Origin: DASVBJ01 sp036375895
GTDB taxonomy: Bacteria > Actinomycetota > Actinomycetes > JACCUZ01
NCBI GenBank assembly: GCA_036375895.1
Contig: DASVBJ010000195.1
Coordinates: forward strand, 1-19,798
DNA: 19,798 nt
Direction: 5' to 3'
Both the position numbers and the translations under genes were made by a program. Under the pieces are notes generated by a model, which was not told where the DNA came from, ran no database searches, and saw only the letters and a list, made by a program, of their open reading frames with translations. Numbering within the stretch: position 1 is the stretch's first letter; every line of letters begins with the position of its first letter. Of this stretch, positions 15,188 to 19,798 are shown piece by piece.

Positions 15188-15916
15188 CTACTGACTAGCA
15201 GACCCGCCGTCACCGAGATCGTGCTGCCCGCCACCAAGGGCGGGACCACCCTGGTCCTCGTACGGGTCGAGGGCACGACGCCGGTCGGACTTCGCCCGCA
15301 GCCGCTCGGGACGTCCCTGCGCACTCTCGGTCAGCGCCTGCTGCACGTCGCCGGCGAGCGCGGCCACCCGGCCGATGATCACGTCGTCCGGCGCGCCGGC
15401 CCGCAGCAGGTCTGCCAGCTCACGCCGCACCGCGTGCAGCCGCTGCCGCGCCTCGGCGGACAGCCGCAGGTCCTCGTCGACGACGACGAACTGGTAGGCC
15501 AGCGCGAGCGTGTCGCAGTCGACGCACCGTTCGTTGGCGGCCACCGCCCGGTTCACGGCCGTGAGCTCGAGCGTCCCCGACGGGCCGTCGTGGCGGCCGT
15601 GCCGGGCGACCACGACCACCTGCACGGCCACCGCCACGGTGCGGCACCCCCGGCAGCTCGCCGCGGCGAAGGCCAGGTTGTCGACCGTGACCGTGTCCCC
15701 GGACGTCTGCCGGACGGAGAAGGCCAGCCGGTGCAGGTAGCTGTCGTCGCGATCGTTCTGGGCGACCCCCCGGTTCACCAGGCCGGCGGCGTGCTCCTCC
15801 TGCGGGGCGGCGCCCGCGGGGGCCGGCCAGGCGGCCAGCCCGACGACGACGGCGCCGGCAGCGAGCAGCCGGGCAACGACCCGGCGCCGCGGGCGGGGGC
15901 GACGGTGACGGCTCAC
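15188..15916 (-). CDS. Secreted protein with repeated CxxC segments, unknown function
   Basis: 242 residues from the GTG at 15916, which overlaps the stop of the peptidase/ATPase gene (GTGA). A signal peptide is clear: a very basic start, hydrophobic about 13-31 and APAGAA at the cleavage area. Two segments share N-x(7-8)-CxxC-x-T-x-A-x-A-x-Q-x-V-V-V: residues 80-102 (C88, C91) and 122-146 (C131, C134). A third, cysteine-free copy near 47-69 keeps VNRGVAQNDR, compared with VNRAVAANER at 121-130. The C-terminal 90 residues are charged and partly helical. I recall similar proteins next to M50-type genes in actinomycetes, but know no function. The CxxC pairs may form disulfides or bind metal outside the cell. 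Its coupling to the peptidase gene implies a role on the exported peptides or with the membrane machinery. Confidence 0.75.
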   Translation of the reverse strand: MSRHRRPRPRRRVVARLLAAGAVVVGLAAWPAPAGAAPQEEHAAGLVNRGVAQNDRDDSYLHRLAFSVRQTSGDTVTVDNLAFAAASCRGCRTVAVAVQVVVVARHGRHDGPSGTLELTAVNRAVAANERCVDCDTLALAYQFVVVDEDLRLSAEARQRLHAVRRELADLLRAGAPDDVIIGRVAALAGDVQQALTESAQGRPERLRAKSDRRRALDPYEDQGGPALGGGQHDLGDGGSASQ

Positions 15917-16932
15917 GAGCGCCTGCCTCTCTCGGTCGGCTCGCGGAACCCGTCGGCCACGAGTGCCGCAAGCTGCAGGTAGGCGGCCCGGGTCGCGGGG
16001 CGCAGCTCACCCAGGCTGGTCAGGGCGCCGGCCTCCAGCGTCGAGTCCCAGGGGATCCGGACCGTCGCCACGCACCGGTCGGAGAAGTGCTCCTCGACCC
16101 GTTCCAGCTCGACCAGCTCGCCGCCCCGGACCCCGTTGATGACCGCGACCGAGCCGCGCACCAGCCAGTCGTAGCCGTGCGCGTCCAGCCAGTCGAGCGT
16201 GGCGGCGGCGACCCGCGCCCCGTCGAGCGCGGGCGGCATCACCAGCACCAGCTGGTCGGCCTCCTTGAGGATCCCCTGGATCGCGTCGTCGAGGATGCCC
16301 GTGCCGGTGTCGACCAGCACCAGGTTGTAGTGGCGGTCCAGCAGGTCGATCACCTGCCGGTAGTCGGCCTCGCCCAGCGCCTGGCTGATCCTGGGGTCGT
16401 CGTCGGAGGCGATCACCTCGAGCCGGGTCATCGCCTGCGACGTGTAGCCGCGGATGTCGGCGTACCGGTCGATGAGCTCGCGGTCGTGCAGCAGCGTGGT
16501 GACGGTCGCGTCGGTCTCCCGGCGGAGCCGGTTCGCGAGGCTGCCGGCGTCCGGGTTGGCGTCCAGCGCCACGACCCGGTCGCCGCGCTGCCGGGCGAAC
16601 GTGTGCCCGAGCATCAGCGTGGTGGTCGTCTTGCCGGCGCCGCCCTTGCGGGACAGCACGACGACCCGGCGCGAGCCGCGGACGGGGGTACGCGCCCGCG
16701 CCACCAGCTCGAGCTCGCGCTGCTCGGCACGGCTCGGCCCGACGTTCACCCGTCCCAGCGAGAGCCGGTAGAGCAGCCGGCGCCAGCCCTTCGCGGGCGG
16801 CCGCGACCGTCGCCGCAGGAACAGCTCCTCGGTGAAGCTCGCGGCGGTGAACCGGGGCCGGCCGGGCTCGGCGCTGCCGGTCGTGGGGAGCGTGAGCCCG
16901 GGCCGGTTCGGGGTGCGGGTCAAGGAGTCCAT
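15913..16932 (-). other. Internal coding unit: MinD-like ATPase with its own candidate start
   Basis: From the in-frame ATG at 16932 the last 339 residues form a complete actinobacterial MinD-like ATPase of the type that normally stands alone. The ATG has a strong ribosome-binding site (AGGGAAGG, 5 nt spacing). The preceding bases read TGATG, the classic stop/start overlap of two coupled genes, but the TGA is not in the frame currently open. Either the fused and the short protein are both made, or the fusion arose by loss or gain of a base near the end of the peptidase part. Confidence 0.5.
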
Positions 16933-18264
16933 CAGAGCCTTCCCTGGACGGCTGGCGTGGCGGGGAGCCGGGTCTCCCGACGGAGGCCCGATCGCGCGTA
17001 CGACGAGGTGACCGCCGAGCGCGAGCAGCCCGGCGAGCGGCACGGCGAGCAGCAGCAGCGAGACCGCGGCGAGCACGACCTCGGCGTACGCCCCCGCGCC
17101 GGCGGCGGCGCGGGCCAGCGTCCACTGCGCCCGGGCGGAGTCGACGGTGGTGACCAGCAGCGCCGGCAGGCGCCAGAGCAGCAGGCCGAGGCCGGTCACG
17201 AGCAGGGGTACGACGACGAGCACCCACCCGGTCACCACCACCCGCGCCCGGGGCCGCAGCTCCCGGACGGCGGGGTGGACGTCGCGTCCCGGCAGCAGGC
17301 CGGACATGATGGGCCGCACCCGGCCGAACAGGTCGGGCACCCCGACCAGGTCGGCGAGGATGAAGTAGCCGTCGAGGCGCACCACCGGCAGCAGCTGCTG
17401 GAGCATCTCCAGATTGGTCAGCGCGACCACGACGAGCAGCGGCGCCCAGCCGGTCGCCGCGTAGGCGGCCCCCAGGCCGAGCAGGAAGACCGCGTTGAAG
17501 TACAGCCCGCCGAGGTCGGTCCGCAGGCGACCGCGGCGGTCCAGGCGGTAGGCGTCGGTGACGTTGGTGTAGAACGCCGGCACGACGAGGTAGACGCCCA
17601 TGCCGATGACGCCGGGCCGTCCCCCGCCGTACGTGCACCCGGCCGCGTGCCCCAGCTCGTGGAACAGCGTCGAGGCGAGCAGCAGCCCGAGGGTCACCAG
17701 GATCAGCGGCGGGTCCAGCGCGACGGCCCGCAGCGCGGCCGTGATGTCCTGCCCGAGCAGCAGCCAGCCGTCCATCGCGACCGCCGCGGCCAGGACGGCG
17801 ACCACGGCGACAGGAGCGAAGAGGGGCGCGAGGAGGCGGCCGAGTGCCCGGACCGCCCCGGCCGGCAGCAGCACGCGGTGCAGCCGCAGCGCGAGCAGCG
17901 GCGTGTCGTGGGACACCGTCGCGGCGGTGGCCGCGGGCGCCTCGACCAGGCCCAGGGGTCGCAGCTTGGTGTCCATGACGTGCTGGAGACCGTCGACGGT
18001 GAGCCGGCGGCCGAAGGCCGCGCTGACACGGTCCGCCACGTCGGAGACGTCGCGTCGGCCGTCGATGCTCTCCACGACGAGGAACAGCAGCCGAGGGAGG
18101 TGGACGACCCGCTGGTCCGCCCGGGCCACCAGGTAGTGCGGCTCGCGGAAGCCGGAGCCCTCGTACGGTCCGATCAGCCGCGTCCCGGCGCACAGCCGCG
18201 GGACCACCCCACCCTCGGACCGGACCGCGGGATGCGGTCCCGCGGCCGGCGCTCCGACCGACAT
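15913..18264 (-). CDS. RRE/PqqD-like + M50 site-2-type membrane peptidase + MinD-like ATPase, one open frame
   Basis: 783 residues with no internal stop. ATG at 18264 has GGAGGG just upstream. Residues about 28-108 resemble a PqqD/RRE winged-helix domain: short strands (HYLVAR, RVVHLPR), LFLVVESIDGRRDVSDVADRV, and a final LRPLGLV. Residues about 130-425 are the M50 peptidase, with HELGH (202-206) in a membrane helix, further helices and the second motif RLDGYF (296-301). Residues 445-783 are a MinD/ParA-type ATPase with deviant Walker A KGGAGKTT (540-547), DANPD (568-572) and LVLVDTGTG. M445 is preceded by AGGGAAGG and by a TGA overlapping its ATG in another frame, so the ATPase may also be made separately. 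M50 proteins of this type process or export ribosomal peptides in RiPP clusters. That role here is inference from the two upstream peptide genes. Confidence 0.82.
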   Translation of the reverse strand: MSVGAPAAGPHPAVRSEGGVVPRLCAGTRLIGPYEGSGFREPHYLVARADQRVVHLPRLLFLVVESIDGRRDVSDVADRVSAAFGRRLTVDGLQHVMDTKLRPLGLVEAPAATAATVSHDTPLLALRLHRVLLPAGAVRALGRLLAPLFAPVAVVAVLAAAVAMDGWLLLGQDITAALRAVALDPPLILVTLGLLLASTLFHELGHAAGCTYGGGRPGVIGMGVYLVVPAFYTNVTDAYRLDRRGRLRTDLGGLYFNAVFLLGLGAAYAATGWAPLLVVVALTNLEMLQQLLPVVRLDGYFILADLVGVPDLFGRVRPIMSGLLPGRDVHPAVRELRPRARVVVTGWVLVVVPLLVTGLGLLLWRLPALLVTTVDSARAQWTLARAAAGAGAYAEVVLAAVSLLLLAVPLAGLLALGGHLVVRAIGPPSGDPAPRHASRPGKALMDSLTRTPNRPGLTLPTTGSAEPGRPRFTAASFTEELFLRRRSRPPAKGWRRLLYRLSLGRVNVGPSRAEQRELELVARARTPVRGSRRVVVLSRKGGAGKTTTTLMLGHTFARQRGDRVVALDANPDAGSLANRLRRETDATVTTLLHDRELIDRYADIRGYTSQAMTRLEVIASDDDPRISQALGEADYRQVIDLLDRHYNLVLVDTGTGILDDAIQGILKEADQLVLVMPPALDGARVAAATLDWLDAHGYDWLVRGSVAVINGVRGGELVELERVEEHFSDRCVATVRIPWDSTLEAGALTSLGELRPATRAAYLQLAALVADGFREPTERGRRS

Positions 18265-18289
18265 CTGCCCTCCCGGTGGTCACGCCGCG

Positions 18290-18322
18290 GGGTGGCGGGA
18301 ACGCCGGGCGTTCCCGCCACCC
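18290..18322 (-). terminator. Strong hairpin between the second peptide gene and the peptidase gene
   Basis: GGGTGGCGGGAACGCC (18290-18305) and its exact reverse complement (18307-18322) are separated by one base, a perfect 16-bp inverted repeat in the 73-bp spacer. On the minus-strand transcript it follows the peptide genes and is not followed by a U run. It probably works as a partial terminator or 3'-end stabiliser, so that far more peptide than enzyme is made. Confidence 0.65.
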
Positions 18323-18337
18323 GCGTGGCGCCTCCCG

Positions 18338-18529
18338 CTACCTCTGCAGCGAGGCGATCTGCTGACCCGCCATCGAGGTGGCCGCCGCGTTGATCGACGC
18401 CGCGTTCACCGCGATCGACAGGTTGATCGCCGTGATGTTCGCGATGTTGAACAGCGCGAGCGCCTCCCGCAGAGGCAGCAGCTCGGCCGTGGTCCGGTCG
18501 AGCTCGTCGACGGTTAGCACGGTGTCCAT
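18338..18529 (-). CDS. 63-residue peptide precursor candidate (paralogue 2)
   Basis: 63 residues: an acidic first part (MDTVLTVDELDRTTAELLP, then LREAL) and a second part (25-62) without any charged residue, rich in Ala, Asn, Ile and Ser, ending in Arg63. There is no cysteine. The Asn/Ala-rich stretch about 28-47 alternates large and small/polar residues (INLSIAVN). Aligned without gaps to the other peptide it shares 30 of 63 residues, including ELDxxxAELLPxREAL and NxANxxAxNxSxAxNA. The ATG at 18529 has GAGGGG 8-9 nt upstream. Leader/core division, tandem paralogues and neighbouring RRE-like and M50 domains make it a candidate RiPP-type or secreted peptide precursor. A structural or membrane-active peptide needing only cleavage is an alternative. 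I do not recognise it as a named class. Confidence 0.72.
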   Translation of the reverse strand: MDTVLTVDELDRTTAELLPLREALALFNIANITAINLSIAVNAASINAAATSMAGQQIASLQR

Positions 18530-18553
18530 TTACCGGTCCCCTCTCCCCGGACG

Positions 18554-18586
18554 GGCGCCTCAGCCGGATGCCCGGGCCGAGGCGCC
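18554..18586 (-). terminator. Hairpin between the two peptide genes
   Basis: GGCGCCTC (18554-18561) and GAGGCGCC (18579-18586) form an 8-bp stem around 17 nt, part of which can pair further, in the 65-bp spacer between the two peptide genes. It may protect the end of the first peptide message or dampen read-through. Confidence 0.4.
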
Positions 18587-18594
18587 GCCGGCGG

Positions 18595-18786
18595 TCAGTG
18601 CTGCGACACCGTGATCGACTGGCCGGCGAACGAGTTGGCCGTCGACGCCCACGTCACGGCGTTGAGGGCCATCGAGGCGTTCGTGGCGTACACGTTCGCC
18701 ACGTTCCAGCTGTTCAGCGCCTCGCGCGCCGGAAGCAGCTCGGCGGAGAGCACGTCGAGCTCCGAGAACGAAAGTTCTGACTTCAT
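18595..18786 (-). CDS. 63-residue peptide precursor candidate (paralogue 1, operon head)
   Basis: 63 residues. ATG at 18786 is chosen over an in-frame upstream ATG at 18870 because AGGAGAGGGGG lies in front of it, the paralogue has exactly the same length and similarity begins here. The leader-like part MKSELSFSELDVLSAELLP, then AREAL, is acidic. Residues 25-63 have no charged residue except a final His, no cysteine, and are rich in Asn, Ala, Ser and Thr (NVANVYATNASMALNA). Aromatic residues W27, Y33, W46 and F53 are spread along the second part; the paralogue has mostly aliphatic residues there. It is the first gene after the repeat array and would be the most strongly transcribed gene of the unit. 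No modifying enzyme typical of known RiPP classes is in the window. Confidence 0.74.
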   Translation of the reverse strand: MKSELSFSELDVLSAELLPAREALNSWNVANVYATNASMALNAVTWASTANSFAGQSITVSQH

Positions 18787-18860
18787 GCGTGTCACCCCCT
18801 CTCCTGCTCGGCGGGCCGAGGTCCTTGATCCGCGCCCGCCGTGCCAGTCGACCAGCCCTA

Positions 18861-18948
18861 CGTCACCCACCTGTCACCCGATGATCAACGCCACGTCACA
18901 GGGTGGTCAGCGCCGCGTCACCACCGCGTCACCGCCGCGTCACCGACT
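18861..18948. repeat. Direct-repeat array, eight GTCAC-type boxes at exact 11-bp period (probable SARP operator)
   Basis: GTCAC-type boxes start at 18862, 18873, 18884 (degenerate, ATCAA), 18895, 18906 (GTCAG), 18917, 18928 and 18939, each 11 bp apart. The best unit is CGTCACCnCCG, or GGTGACG on the minus strand. SARP regulators bind direct heptamer repeats spaced 11 or 22 bp, and a SARP gene starts 189 bp away on the other side. The array ends 75 bp upstream of the first peptide gene. It is the main content of the 350-bp gap 18787-19136. A TAGGGC at 18855-18860 (minus strand) is a weak -10 candidate next to it. Confidence 0.8.
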
Positions 18949-18962
18949 TTCCCGCCGCCACG

Positions 18963-18977
18963 GTCACGGTTCGTCAC
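18963..18977. repeat. Two extra GTCAC boxes outside the 11-bp phase
   Basis: GTCAC occurs again at 18963-18967 and 18973-18977, 10 bp apart and 1-2 bp out of phase with the main array. They lie on the regulator side, next to an AT-rich patch (GGAATTAATCC, 18986-18996), and could belong to the regulator's own promoter. Confidence 0.4.
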
Positions 18978-19003
18978 ATCGGAGAGGAATTAATCCCCCT
19001 TGG

Positions 19004-19032
19004 TTGACACGGAGCGCTACTGATCGGAACCT
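19004..19032 (+). promoter_or_regulatory. Candidate promoter of the SARP gene
   Basis: TTGACA (19004-19009) is a perfect -35 box. After 17 bp GAACCT (19027-19032) is a poor -10 element. The 5' leader would be about 100 nt. Confidence 0.35.
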
Positions 19033-19058
19033 TCCTGTGTCGGGGGCTGATCAGTTCT

Positions 19059-19090
19059 GGAGCCGCGCCCCGGAGGCTCCGAACGGAGCC
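19059..19090 (+). other. Mutually exclusive hairpins in the SARP gene leader
   Basis: GGAGCC at 19059-19064 and again at 19085-19090 can each pair with the GGCTCC at 19075-19080. The second pairing has a tight GAAC loop. Only one can form at a time, so a folding switch in the leader is possible but unproven. Confidence 0.3.
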
Positions 19091-19136
19091 ACCCAGGATT
19101 CGAGCAGCCCGACCGCCCAGCTTGGGGGGCACGCTC

Positions 19137-19798
19137 ATGTCCTGGCAGACGTCCGCCGACCCCGTCCTCGAGCTGACCGGCGACGACCCGTCGTACGGTC
19201 CGGAGCCCATGCACCTGTCGCTGCTGGGACGCTGGCAGCTGCGCCGCGACGGGGTCTCCGTCCCCCTGCCGACCGGAGCCCAGCGGCTGGTCGCGCTGGT
19301 GGCCCTGTGGGGGCCGAAGTCGCGGACGGCGATCGCCGGCACGCTGTGGCCGGACGGCACCGAGCGGCGGGCGCTCGGCAGCCTGCGGACCACGTTGTGG
19401 CGGCTGCAGGCGGCCGGGCTGCGCGTCCTCACCGCCGAGGGCGGCGCGCTGGCGCTGGCGCCCGGCGTGCGGGTGGACGTGCACGAGTTCCTCGCCTGCG
19501 CGCGCACGGTGGCCCGCACGAACGGCGACCCGGGTGCGCGGGCGACGGCCGTGGTGCTCCGCGGCGACGAGCTGCTGCCGGGCTGGTACGACGACTGGGT
19601 GCTGCTCGAGCGGGAACGCATCCACCAGCTCCGGCTGCACGCCCTCGAGGCGATCAGCGAGCAGCTGCTGCGCAGCGGCCGGCACGCCGACGCGCTCGAG
19701 GCCGCGCTCGCCGCCGTCCGGGCCGAGCCGTTGCGGGAGAGCGCCCGCCGGGCCGCGGTGCGGGTGCACCTCGCCGAGCGCAACCCCACCGAGGCGGT
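19137..19798 (+). CDS. SARP/BTAD-type transcriptional activator (3' partial)
   Basis: 220 residues are visible before the window ends. ATG at 19137 has a GGGGGG tract 8 nt upstream; a second in-frame ATG at 19209 could be the real start, as similarity begins there (MHLSLLGRWQLRRDGVSV). Residues about 25-105 are the OmpR-like winged-helix DNA-binding domain (LPTGAQRLVALVALWG, TLWPDGTERRALGSLRTTLWRL). From about 110 the bacterial transcriptional activation domain follows, with LLPGWYDDWVLLERERIHQLRLHALEA and AALAAVRAEPLRESARRAAVRVHLAE, very typical of SARP/BTAD proteins. Such regulators activate secondary-metabolite and peptide clusters by binding 11-bp-spaced repeats. The gene is divergent from the peptide operon across exactly such an array. 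Confidence 0.92.
   Translation, partial: MSWQTSADPVLELTGDDPSYGPEPMHLSLLGRWQLRRDGVSVPLPTGAQRLVALVALWGPKSRTAIAGTLWPDGTERRALGSLRTTLWRLQAAGLRVLTAEGGALALAPGVRVDVHEFLACARTVARTNGDPGARATAVVLRGDELLPGWYDDWVLLERERIHQLRLHALEAISEQLLRSGRHADALEAALAAVRAEPLRESARRAAVRVHLAERNPTEA

Noticed and set aside
16087..18393. A 768-codon open frame on the plus strand opposite the peptidase/ATPase gene
   Set aside because: Its composition (His/Gln/Arg/Gly-rich, no domain) is typical of an antisense shadow in GC-rich DNA, and the minus strand has clear HELGH and KGGAGKTT motifs.
18338..18786. Lanthipeptide, sactipeptide or thiopeptide precursors
   Set aside because: Neither peptide has a cysteine and no matching modification enzyme is in the window.
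18338..18786. Proteusin (polytheonamide-like) precursors, because of the alternating Asn pattern
   Set aside because: The long nitrile-hydratase-like leader is absent and there is no radical-SAM epimerase nearby; the resemblance is only in residue pattern.
18787..18870. N-terminal extension of the first peptide to an ATG at 18870
   Set aside because: The paralogue has no such extension, a strong ribosome-binding site precedes 18786, and the extension would overlap the repeat array.
18861..18948. CRISPR-like repeats
   Set aside because: The period is only 11 bp with 5-7-bp boxes and there are no spacers of CRISPR size; the geometry fits an operator.
19026..19031. GGAACC as an ECF-sigma -35 box
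   Set aside because: No matching -10 sequence is found 15-17 bp downstream.

Overview
The window is about 70 % GC DNA from an actinomycete (phylum Actinomycetota). The evidence is a complete PspA–PspAA–HtpX–PspAB operon, a DUF3043 protein, a SCO2322-type secreted protein at the head of a B12-riboswitch operon, TAnnnT promoters set for leaderless starts, and a SARP/BTAD regulator. The genus cannot be told from this sequence. No rRNA, tRNA, insertion sequence or CRISPR was seen, and almost all of the sequence is coding.

Layout. 1-2376 (+): the 3' part of a secreted phosphoesterase (phospholipase C family), then a thioredoxin/CcdA-type membrane thiol-redox protein. 2387-4931 (-): the envelope-stress operon pspA-pspAA-htpX-pspAB, tightly coupled. 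5063-6699 (+): a DUF3043 membrane protein and an aldo/keto reductase, each probably leaderless. 6725-6934 (-): a small conserved protein. 6982-14782 (+): a promoter, a cobalamin riboswitch with a terminator-like hairpin, and seven genes: SCO2322-like surface protein, EcfT, double-NBD ECF ATPase, ECF S component, MBL–CobU fusion, CobT and CobS. This reads as a B12-repressed cassette that imports a corrinoid or its lower-ligand part and assembles the nucleotide loop.

18786-14795 (-): the most unusual part, reading as one transcription unit. It starts with two paralogous 63-residue peptides with an acidic, conserved leader-like half and an uncharged Asn/Ala-rich half. Next is a long protein joining a PqqD/RRE-like N-terminus, an M50 (HELGH) membrane peptidase and a MinD-like ATPase. 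A secreted protein with repeated CxxC segments and a VOC-fold protein follow. Divergently at 19137 (+) begins a SARP/BTAD regulator, cut by the window end. Between it and the peptide genes lies a direct-repeat array of eight GTCAC-type boxes at an exact 11-bp period, the geometry expected for SARP binding.

My best hypothesis for a little-described system is this last cluster: a SARP-controlled, cysteine-free ribosomal peptide system. In it the RRE-like domain would hold the leader, the M50 peptidase would cleave or release the peptide, and the MinD-like ATPase and CxxC protein would act at the membrane. None of these roles is shown by the sequence alone.
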